Positions 5,947 through 11,866 of a stretch of DNA of 11,954 bases are shown here, piece by piece. This stretch comes from Thermoanaerobaculia bacterium (GTDB lineage Bacteria; Acidobacteriota; Thermoanaerobaculia; Gp7-AA8). Location of the stretch: the NCBI GenBank assembly GCA_017883215.1, contig JADGOA010000075.1, forward strand, positions 1 to 11,954, written 5' to 3'. Made by a program: the position numbers and the translations under genes. Within the stretch, counting starts at the first letter, position 1. Each line of letters begins with the position of its first letter. The notes beneath the pieces are model-generated. The model was not told the origin of the DNA. It saw only the letters and a program-made list of their open reading frames with translations, and ran no database searches.

Positions 5947-6201
5947 ATGCCCTTTAGCAAGGAAGATGTCGCCAATCTGGCGAAGACGCCGCGCTGCCCG
6001 CGCTGCGATCTGAACAAGACGATCGGCCACGCGCTCTGTCGCAGCTGCCGCAGCAAGCTGCCGCAGAACATGCGCATGGCTCTCGAGAAGATCCCGAACA
6101 AGGACGCCCGGACGGTGTCGAATGCCCTCCGGCAGGCGGCGAACTACTTCAGCGTCCACTTCCAGTCGGTGCGGAAGTTTGGAGGCGGGAAGAAGCGGTA
6201 G
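5947..6201 (+). CDS. Small zinc-ribbon protein, function unknown
   Basis: An 84-residue basic protein. Two Cys pairs, CPRC at 17-20 and CRSC at 31-34, are 10 residues apart and should bind one zinc as a treble-clef or ribbon finger. LCRSCRSKLPQNMRMALEKI at 30-49 resembles the second knuckle of small zinc-finger proteins often found in phages and mobile DNA, where a C-x2-C is followed by KLP and a helix. Residues about 55-72 form a second predicted helix, and the end is very basic (RKFGGGKKR), suggesting nucleic-acid binding. I know no named family and assign no function. The start has a good ribosome site and follows an 11-bp stem hairpin. The last 53 bp overlap the 3' end of the convergent anti-sigma-like gene. 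The ordered Cys spacing and ribosome site make it likely real. Confidence 0.65.
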   Translation: MPFSKEDVANLAKTPRCPRCDLNKTIGHALCRSCRSKLPQNMRMALEKIPNKDARTVSNALRQAANYFSVHFQSVRKFGGGKKR

Positions 6202-7702
6202 CGAGTCGAGCGAGCTCACGCGCCTTGCTGTCCCGTGGCTCCTGTCTTGCGAGCTCTTCCGCGCGCCGCGCCACCTCTGCGCCGCTGGTGTCGTTCTCGA
6301 GCGTCTCTCCCCAGATCGCGACGAGGCAGGCCAGACGGTGCCGGCGCGAAGTGTCCGCCCATGGACGCGCCACATCCGACACCCGCAACGCGCTGCGGAT
6401 CTTCCTCTGGTTCCCGGTCCGCGGGTCGCGGTAGCGCAGTTCGACATTTGCCACGCTCTGATGCCTGCGGAGGCCCGGCCTGAGCTGCACCTCGTACAAC
6501 GCCGTCACCGACGTGTTGTCGAAGAGCACGGGCTCGGACGACGAGCTGACGTCGTTTCCTCCGATGAGCCGGTGAGAGGCCACGGCGCCGTCCTCGAACA
6601 CGATCGACAGATGCACGTCTTTGGCGACAGCCGCGGGCGCGATGCCGGATCCCGTCGGCGGGGTGTCGATCGACAGCCGGATCAGGCGAGTGAGATTGCT
6701 GAGCGAGACCGGAGCGGGCGACCCCTCGAGGTTGACCGTAACGCCAGCCGGCGTCTCTTCGGCCGAGCCGGCGAAGTAGTTCACCAGGGCCGCGACGTCG
6801 ACCTGCTTCGGCCGCTCCTGGCGTCCAAGCGCCTCTCTGATGCTCTCGACGGCGGTCGGATCGACGGAGATGCCGAATTGCTTGCGAGGGATCGCAACCG
6901 ACAGGGGAGTCGAGCTCGAGACCGTGATGGCCGTCGGCCGAGCTGGAGTCTGCCCGAGGACCCCTCCCACGACGGCGTCGACGGCAGCGCTCCGCTCCGC
7001 GGCGGCAGTTCTGGCCGCCGCGGTCGCTTCAGCCTTCAACAGCGCCGGCGTTCGCGCCGCGGAATTCGATGACGACTCGGCGACGGCTGCGCGCGATGGC
7101 TCCGCGGCGGCAGGGGCAACCGGTGCCGCCGCGACAGCGGCGCCCGTCATGTGTGAAGTGGGCATCGCAGCGAGCGCCGGCGCGGCTGCCGTATCGGCGA
7201 CCTGCAGTCCGGCAGGCTGCGTTGTCTTTCCAGCCTGGGCGTCCTTGACCTCCGCGACGACGGTTGTCTCCCGCGGCGGCGCGGCAACAACGCGAACCGG
7301 CGCCTCGGCGTTGCCCGTTGCCTCGTCCACGGCTGCTGACGGGGTGGAAGCGGGCAGCGTCGCCATATCGCCGCGTCGCGACGTCGGAGCATTCGCCGCT
7401 GCTGCCGCCTTTTCGCTTCGGGCTGAAATTGCCGCGGGCGACCGCGATGGCTCCGCAGACCGGGGCAGCAGGCGCGTCGCGACGTATGCGGACGAGATCA
7501 GCACGATCAGCGAAGCAGCGATGCCGAGACCGAATGTCGTGCGTCCGCCCGCGCTGCGGCCGAAGAGGGATGCGCCGCCGCGGCGTGCACCCACCTCCTC
7601 GGGGATCTGACTCTTGATCCGCTCGGCGAGGCCGGCGGGCGGCTTCGGCACCGAAGTCATGGCCAGCTTCCGCTGCAGATCAGCTTTTCGATTCGAGTTC
7701 AT
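6149..7702 (-). CDS. Membrane-anchored putative anti-sigma protein with YfbK-type vWA_N and DUF3520 regions, vWA domain absent
   Basis: A 517-residue protein whose ATG overlaps the ECF sigma stop by 4 bp (ATGA), so the two are translationally coupled and the protein is probably the sigma factor's regulator. Residues 1-50 are a cytoplasmic N-terminus (KPPAGLAERIKSQIP) of the kind seen in anti-sigma factors, without a Cys zinc site. Residues about 55-76 form one membrane helix. Residues about 84-270 are an Ala/Pro/Ser-rich periplasmic linker. Residues 274-315 (FGISVDPTAVESIREAL, then VAALVNYF) match the vWA_N region of YfbK, and 360-505 (DVHLSIVFEDG, HRLIGG, TSVTALYEVQLRPG) match its DUF3520 tail. 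Only about 50 residues separate them, where YfbK has a vWA domain of roughly 180; no DxSxS metal site is present. Its 3' end overlaps the zinc-ribbon gene by 53 bp. Confidence 0.75.
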   Translation of the reverse strand: MNSNRKADLQRKLAMTSVPKPPAGLAERIKSQIPEEVGARRGGASLFGRSAGGRTTFGLGIAASLIVLISSAYVATRLLPRSAEPSRSPAAISARSEKAAAAANAPTSRRGDMATLPASTPSAAVDEATGNAEAPVRVVAAPPRETTVVAEVKDAQAGKTTQPAGLQVADTAAAPALAAMPTSHMTGAAVAAAPVAPAAAEPSRAAVAESSSNSAARTPALLKAEATAAARTAAAERSAAVDAVVGGVLGQTPARPTAITVSSSTPLSVAIPRKQFGISVDPTAVESIREALGRQERPKQVDVAALVNYFAGSAEETPAGVTVNLEGSPAPVSLSNLTRLIRLSIDTPPTGSGIAPAAVAKDVHLSIVFEDGAVASHRLIGGNDVSSSSEPVLFDNTSVTALYEVQLRPGLRRHQSVANVELRYRDPRTGNQRKIRSALRVSDVARPWADTSRRHRLACLVAIWGETLENDTSGAEVARRAEELARQEPRDSKARELARLATASSRLQTSAPTGSGR

Positions 7703-8316
7703 TGCTTTGCCTCATCGAGAATCGCCTCGAGCATCGAGAAGGCCTTGTGCAGGCGCTTACGGATGCCCACGGTCGTGATCTTCTCGATTGCCGCGATCTC
7801 CTTGACTGCCAGCCCTCCCCAGAAGTGAGCCGTGACCGTGAATCGCAGCTCGTCTGGGAGCTCGAGCACCGCTCCCCGCAGCCGTTCGGCCTCTTCACGG
7901 CTCTCCACCACGTCGTCCGCAGCGGGCGCCTCGTCGCGGATTTCGGGAGCGTCGTCTTCATCGAGCGACGCCGTCCTTCTGGGACGCCGGATGTGGTTCA
8001 GAAACGTGGTGTACGCGATGCGATATAGCCATGTGAACAGCTGCGAGCGCCCATCGAACCGCGGGAGGGCAGCCCATGCTTTCTGATACGTCTCCTGCGT
8101 CAGGTCAGCGGCGAGATCGCTGTCGCCGCAAAGCCGGCAGAGCGATGCGAATACGGCCGCGTAGGTGCGGTCGACCATCTCCTCCGCGGCGGAGCGATCG
8201 CCGCCGTGAATTGCGGCAATCAGTCGGCGCTCCTCCTGCCACGGATCCGCGGTGCCGTTGTTCTCCGCCGCTGCGGCCGGGAAGGGCGCCACTTTTGCCA
8301 CGTCTATTGGACGCAT
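7699..8316 (-). CDS. ECF-type RNA polymerase sigma factor
   Basis: A 205-residue sigma-70 family protein that should direct RNA polymerase to a dedicated promoter set. Region 2 spans about 45-112: LCGDSDLAADLTQETYQKAW for 2.1-2.2, then FTWLYRIAYTTFLNHIRR for 2.3-2.4, the -10 recognition helix. An acidic linker (residues 118-145) follows. Region 4 spans about 150-200: ELPDELRFTVTAHFWGGLAV, then KEIAAIEKITTVGIRKRLHKA, the helix-turn-helix that reads the -35. I start at ATG 8314-8316. The frame is open to a GTG at 8367, but a good promoter lies within that stretch, so those codons are probably not in the message. There is no clear ribosome site. The gene overlaps its putative anti-sigma partner by 4 bp and is divergent from a DUF1684 lipoprotein, a candidate target. 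Confidence 0.9.
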   Translation of the reverse strand: MRPIDVAKVAPFPAAAAENNGTADPWQEERRLIAAIHGGDRSAAEEMVDRTYAAVFASLCRLCGDSDLAADLTQETYQKAWAALPRFDGRSQLFTWLYRIAYTTFLNHIRRPRRTASLDEDDAPEIRDEAPAADDVVESREEAERLRGAVLELPDELRFTVTAHFWGGLAVKEIAAIEKITTVGIRKRLHKAFSMLEAILDEAKQ

Positions 8317-8338
8317 GAGGTGGTGAATTCGAAACTGG

Positions 8339-8367
8339 TTTATACGCCGGTCGATGAATAAGGTCAC
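8339..8367 (-). promoter_or_regulatory. Putative housekeeping promoter of the ECF sigma operon
   Basis: Minus strand: GTGACC at 8362-8367 (4 of 6 to TTGACA), a 17-nt spacer, and TATAAA at 8339-8344 (5 of 6 to TATAAT), followed by about 22 nt to the ATG at 8316. Spacing and box quality are the best of any promoter in the window. The -35 hexamer overlaps the first unit of the inverted octamer array. Confidence 0.5.
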
Positions 8368-8455
8368 GGGGTCACTAGGTCACCAGGTCACGGGGTCACG
8401 CGACCTCGCGACCTTGTGAGCCGACCTCATGACCTCGAGACCTCCCAACCTCGCA
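8363..8455. repeat. Inverted octamer tandem array in a divergent promoter region
   Basis: Five tandem 8-bp units of GTCACNNG (8363-8402) run directly into 8-bp units of ACCTCNNG type: 8403, 8411 (ACCTTGTG), then a 5-bp partial at 8419-8423, then 8424, 8432, 8440 and 8448, the last two with A in place of the final G. Read on the opposite strand the right half gives GAGGT units, so the two halves share an AGGTC core in inverted orientation. It lies between the divergent ECF sigma and DUF1684 genes and touches the -35 of the former. It could be a cluster of regulator sites or a dispersed genomic repeat. Confidence 0.8.
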
Positions 8456-8472
8456 ACCCGTTATCGTCGCGG

Positions 8473-8478
8473 TAAACT
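8473..8478 (+). promoter_or_regulatory. Putative -10 box for a leaderless DUF1684 transcript
   Basis: TAAACT fits the TANNNT pattern and lies 6 nt before ATG 8485. No Shine-Dalgarno sequence is present, as for serS. No -35 box matches the consensus. Pattern-only support. Confidence 0.35.
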
Positions 8479-8484
8479 GAATCG

Positions 8485-9387
8485 ATGAAACCTTTCGCTT
8501 CGTTGGCGGTGCTCGTTTTACTGGTTGCGAGCTGCCGTCGCATGGAAGAGCCGAACAACTATCCTCAGCAGATCGTGCAATGGCGCGCGGGCCGCGTGAA
8601 GCGCCTGAAAGCGCCCGACGGCTGGCTCAGCCTCATCGGTCTGCACTGGCTCGTCGTTGGCGTGAACACCATCGGGTCGGATCCGGCGAACACGGTCGTG
8701 CTGAAGGCGAAAGTCCCGCCGCAGATCGGGACAGTCACCGTGGACAAAGGCATTGCCACGCTCGAGCCGAATCCCGCCGCCGGGCTCACGATCGACGGAA
8801 AACCGGCCACCGGGCCCGTGCGGCTGATCGCGGACACAGATCCGCATGGGCCGACAGTCGTACAGGTCGCAACGGTCCGCTTCCAGGTCATCAACCGCAG
8901 CGGCAAACTCGCGCTGCGCGTCAAAGACAGCGAGAGCGATACCCGTACGCACTTCCGCGGGATCGACTATTTCCCCATCGATGCGAAATGGCGCGTCGAA
9001 GCGCGTTTCGAACCGTTCAACCCTCCGCGTACCGTCCGGATCACGAACATCCTCGGCATGACCGAACAGTATCCGTCGCCCGGACTGCTGGCGTTCACGA
9101 TCGACGGGAAGGAGTACCGCGTCGAGCCGGTGCTCGAAGAAGGGGAGAAGGACTACTTCATCATCTTCAAGGACCAGACGAGCGGGAAGGAAACATACGG
9201 GGCCGCGCGCTTCGTCTACGCCGCCCCGCCCGACTCGAACGGCCGGACCGTGATCGATTTCAACAAGGCCTACAACCCGCCGTGCGCGTTTACGCCGTTC
9301 GCCACCTGCCCGCTGCCGCCGCCCGAGAACCGGCTGCCCTTCCGTGTCACTGCCGGCGAGAAGAAGTACGCCGGGGGCTACGAATGA
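8485..9387 (+). CDS. DUF1684 family lipoprotein
   Basis: A 300-residue exported protein. Residues 1-17 are a lipoprotein signal with a short basic start, a Leu/Val-rich core and the lipobox VASC, so Cys17 should be lipidated after cleavage. The mature part matches DUF1684 along its length: LKAPDGWLSLIGLHWLVVG (about 41-59), NTIGSDPANTVVL (61-73), FRGIDYFPIDAKWRVEARF (about 157-175), and the C-terminal DFNKAYNPPCAFTPFATCPL followed by PPPENRLPF (about 258-287). The two Cys near the end are a family feature and might form a disulfide or bind metal. The biochemical function of DUF1684 is not established. It is divergent from the ECF sigma gene across the octamer array and convergent with the M20 peptidase. 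The ATG has no ribosome site and may be leaderless. Confidence 0.9.
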   Translation: MKPFASLAVLVLLVASCRRMEEPNNYPQQIVQWRAGRVKRLKAPDGWLSLIGLHWLVVGVNTIGSDPANTVVLKAKVPPQIGTVTVDKGIATLEPNPAAGLTIDGKPATGPVRLIADTDPHGPTVVQVATVRFQVINRSGKLALRVKDSESDTRTHFRGIDYFPIDAKWRVEARFEPFNPPRTVRITNILGMTEQYPSPGLLAFTIDGKEYRVEPVLEEGEKDYFIIFKDQTSGKETYGAARFVYAAPPDSNGRTVIDFNKAYNPPCAFTPFATCPLPPPENRLPFRVTAGEKKYAGGYE

Positions 9388-9392
9388 AGCGT

Positions 9393-9655
9393 GTAGCGGG
9401 TAGGGGAAGTGCCGGAGCTACATCCCGAGCCGGTTAACGGCGCGAGCGCCAGAGTCGAGAAACGTTCGCACGTTGCGAAGCGGGGAGTTGGGGCGGCACA
9501 AGAACCGATCGCCGCAGGCTGAACCGATGACGGTAGGGCACGGCTGCGCCGTGCCGAGCTCCCGTGGGCGGGCGGCCCGCCAGGTTCCCCCGCGCCCTGC
9601 GATGACCGGTCCCGGGATGACCGGTCCCCCTGCTTCGATACGTCCTACCCGCTGC
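9393..9655. repeat. Repeat-rich convergent gap bounded by inverted repeats
   Basis: GTAGCGGGTAGG (9393-9404) and CCTACCCGCTGC (9644-9655) pair at 11 of 12 and bracket the gap; the right arm includes the stop codon and last residues of the M20 gene. Inside are several perfect hairpins: TTCGCA/TGCGAA at 9465-9479; GGCACGGC, loop TGC, GCCGTGCC at 9537-9555; and GGCGGG/CCCGCC at 9567-9581. There is also a 13-bp direct repeat, GATGACCGGTCCC, at 9601-9613 and 9616-9628, each copy containing the palindrome ACCGGT. I see no gene here. The hairpins may terminate the two converging transcripts. Confidence 0.65.
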
Positions 9656-11054
9656 TTCTTTCGTCCGCCAGCACTTGCGCGACGCACGCGGAGAGGTTCT
9701 TCGCGGTCTGGATCTCGAGGAACTCGTTCGGGCCGTGGGCGTTGCTGCGCGGGCCGAGGACACCGGTGATGAGGAACTGGGTCTCGGGATAGCGCTCGCC
9801 GAGCATCCCCATGAAGGGAATCGATCCGCCTTCGCCGAGGGTCATCGGCGGCCGCCCGAAGAAGGCTTTGGACGCGCGCTCGACCGACTGCTCGAGCCAC
9901 GGCGCCGTGGCGGGGGCGTTCCAGCCGGCTCCCCCCTTCTCCGGATCGAATGTGACGCGCGCGCCGTATGGCGGATCGCTCTCGAGCAGAGTCTTCAGCT
10001 TCTTCTCGATGCCGTCGGCGCTGAGCGTCGGCGGCAGGCGCAGCGACAGCTTGAGCGACGTCTCGGGCCGCAACACGTTACCGCCCTGGACGAGATCGGG
10101 CATTCCGGCCTGACCGGTGTACGCCAGCATCGGCCGCCACGTGCGGTTCAGCAGCAGATCCACGGGATCCTTGGCCACCGGCTCCATCCCCTTGACCCAC
10201 GGGAACTGCTTCCACACCTTCTCGCCGAGGACGCTCGAGGTTCGTTTGGTGTCTTCGAGGCGGTTTGCCGGCACGTCGACCCACAGCCACTCCGGGATGA
10301 TCCGGCCGGTCTCCGGATCTTCGATACGGTTGAGAATCTGCCGGAGAATCCGGAAGCTCGAGGGCACGATGCCGCTGGCGTCGCCGGAGTGGACGCCTTC
10401 GGTGAGCACCTGGACGGTGAGGTTGCCGACGATCGAGCCACGCAGTGAGGTGGTCATCCAGAGCTGATCGTAGTTGCCGCACCCGCTGTCGAGGCAGACG
10501 ATCAGCCGCGGCGTGCCGATGCGTTCCGCGAGTACATCGATGTAAGCGGGAAGGTCGACCGAGCCGCTCTCTTCGCAGCACTCGACGATGATGACGATGC
10601 GGGAGTGGGGCGCGCGCTGCTGCTTGACCATCTTGACGGCCGTGACAGCAGCGAAAATCGCGTAGCCGTCGTCTGCGCCGCCGCGGCCGTAGAGCTTGCC
10701 GTCGCGGATCACGGGCGTCCAGGCGCCGAGTCCCTCTTCCCAGCCGACCATGGCGGGCTGCTTGTCGAGGTGACCGTACATGAGCACGGTCGATGAGGAA
10801 TCGCCGTCGATCTCGATGAAAATGAGCGGCGTGCGGCCCTGGAGCTGCTGGACCTCGATCTTGAGTCCGGGGATGTTCTGTTTCTTCACCCAGTCGACGG
10901 CCAGGCCGACAGCCTTCTGCATGTGGCCGTTCGTTGCCCACTCGGGATCGTAGAGCGGCGACTGGTTCGGGATGCGGATGTACTGCTGGAGAGTCGGGAT
11001 GATCGAGTCATCCCACAGCGCGCCGACCGCGGCGCGGATTTCTGCCGTATTCAT
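9645..11054 (-). CDS. M20 family metallopeptidase (dipeptidase/carnosinase-like)
   Basis: A 469-residue cytoplasmic dizinc hydrolase that should cleave dipeptides or similar small peptides and acyl-amino acids. All metal ligands and the catalytic base are visible: His95 and Asp97 in LMYGHLDKQP, the bridging Asp128 in LYGRGGADDGYAIFAA, the catalytic Glu161 and ligand Glu162 in VECCEESGS, Asp189 in CLDSGCGNYDQLW, and His440 in SNAHGPNEFL. The inserted lid/dimerisation domain runs from about 205 to 365, with VHSGDASGIVP at 221-231. Length and motifs match the M20 dipeptidase branch that includes carnosinases and CNDP-type enzymes; the exact substrate cannot be told. I start at ATG 11052-11054 because AGGGG lies 7 nt upstream and MNTAEIRAAV suits the family N-terminus; the open frame to 11150 adds unlike residues. 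It is divergent from the second sigma gene. Confidence 0.93.
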   Translation of the reverse strand: MNTAEIRAAVGALWDDSIIPTLQQYIRIPNQSPLYDPEWATNGHMQKAVGLAVDWVKKQNIPGLKIEVQQLQGRTPLIFIEIDGDSSSTVLMYGHLDKQPAMVGWEEGLGAWTPVIRDGKLYGRGGADDGYAIFAAVTAVKMVKQQRAPHSRIVIIVECCEESGSVDLPAYIDVLAERIGTPRLIVCLDSGCGNYDQLWMTTSLRGSIVGNLTVQVLTEGVHSGDASGIVPSSFRILRQILNRIEDPETGRIIPEWLWVDVPANRLEDTKRTSSVLGEKVWKQFPWVKGMEPVAKDPVDLLLNRTWRPMLAYTGQAGMPDLVQGGNVLRPETSLKLSLRLPPTLSADGIEKKLKTLLESDPPYGARVTFDPEKGGAGWNAPATAPWLEQSVERASKAFFGRPPMTLGEGGSIPFMGMLGERYPETQFLITGVLGPRSNAHGPNEFLEIQTAKNLSACVAQVLADERSSG

Positions 11055-11158
11055 GGATATCCCCTGACGCCCGAAGAAATTCGGCGCGGAGGATAGCATC
11101 GAAGATCCGGTTCGTGCGAAGATATCCATACAGACGGAAATCGGCGACAAAGTCGCCG
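11053..11158. promoter_or_regulatory. Divergent control region with inverted repeat and hairpin
   Basis: ATGGATATC at 11053-11061 overlaps the M20 start codon and is the exact inverse of GATATCCAT at 11121-11129, 59 bp away, a spacing that could suit two operator half-sites. A perfect hairpin CGGCGAC, loop AAA, GTCGCCG lies at 11142-11158, nearer the sigma gene. A weak -10-like TATCCT (minus strand, 11091-11096) may serve the peptidase. I see no reliable promoter for the sigma gene. Confidence 0.25.
11061..11065 (-). promoter_or_regulatory. Ribosome binding site of the M20 peptidase gene
   Basis: Minus-strand AGGGG lies 6 to 7 nt before the ATG at 11054 and selects this start over the longer open frame. 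Confidence 0.55.
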
Positions 11159-11209
11159 CGTTCGGCGGCGGTCTCGCGGTAGCGTTCAGTACTGAGTTCG
11201 AGTGACGGA

Positions 11210-11866
11210 ATGAGTTTGCATCGCGCCATGACTTTGCAGGTGCCGGCGGGGCCGGAGGATGGACTCGCCAAGGCGGTCCGTCTCGATTCCGTCTCGCTGC
11301 CGGTCGCGTCCGGCACCCCGCCGAGCGCGCCGGCGTCTCATGTCAGCCGCCCGTTCGATCCGCGCTCCATCACTCCCGACGAGGTGGAAACGCTTTATAT
11401 CGAGCATCGGCCGTTGCTCCTGTTCGTGGCCTGCCGCAAGTTTTCGGTCGCTGAATCCGACGCCGAAAACCTGATCCAGGAGGTCTTCCTCTCGCTTCTG
11501 CAGACGTGCGCGCGAATCGAAAACGTGCGGGCCTGGCTGGTGGCGGCGACCTGCAACGCCAGCCGCTACTACTGGCGCGTGCAGGGGCGGACCGAGCCGC
11601 TGCCGGAAAACTTCGGAACGCGCAGCGATCCCGACTCGCTTGATCTCGCCGATCGTTTCGCCATGCAGATGACAATGCAGCAGGTCCTCGGATATCTGCA
11701 GCCGCGCTGTCAGGAGACGCTTCGGCTCCACTACTTCGAGGGGCGCTCGGCGGTGGAAGTGGCGCGGGAGCTCGAAACGACACACCGGTACGCGGAGAAG
11801 CTCATTCACAACTGTCTCGCGCGAGCACGTGAGATCTACAAGAGCATCACCGCCGTGAAGCGATGA
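11210..11866 (+). CDS. RNA polymerase sigma factor, ECF-like, with N-terminal extension
   Basis: A 218-residue sigma-70 family protein. Residues 1 to about 55 are a Pro/Ser/Ala-rich extension not usual in ECF factors. Region 2 runs from about 56 to 125: DEVETLYIEHRPLLLFVACR, SDAENLIQEVFLSLLQTCAR, and NVRAWLVAATCNASRYYWRV for 2.3-2.4. Region 4 runs from about 155 to 212: LQPRCQETLRLHYFEGRSAV, then EVARELETTHRYAEKLIHNCLARAR, the helix-turn-helix. The ATG at 11210 has only a weak purine stretch (GACGGA) upstream; a second ATG at 11228 would remove six residues and has no better site. The gene ends in ATGA, overlapping the next start by 4 bp, so a coupled regulator probably follows, the same layout as the other sigma gene here. 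The two sigma proteins are clearly different subfamilies, not a recent duplication. Confidence 0.88.
   Translation: MSLHRAMTLQVPAGPEDGLAKAVRLDSVSLPVASGTPPSAPASHVSRPFDPRSITPDEVETLYIEHRPLLLFVACRKFSVAESDAENLIQEVFLSLLQTCARIENVRAWLVAATCNASRYYWRVQGRTEPLPENFGTRSDPDSLDLADRFAMQMTMQQVLGYLQPRCQETLRLHYFEGRSAVEVARELETTHRYAEKLIHNCLARAREIYKSITAVKR

Noticed and set aside
6122..7610. Long plus-strand open frames (6122-7072 and 6840-7610) opposite the anti-sigma-like gene
   Set aside because: They are Ala/Arg-rich mirror frames of the Ala-rich linker. The minus-strand frame has the YfbK-like motifs and the 4-bp overlap with the sigma gene.
8317..8367. ECF sigma start at GTG 8367
   Set aside because: A promoter-like -35/-10 pair falls inside these codons, so they would not be transcribed from it; the ATG at 8316 gives a normal ECF length.
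8361..8463. CRISPR array
   Set aside because: Units are 8 bp and contiguous with no spacers, and no cas genes are present.
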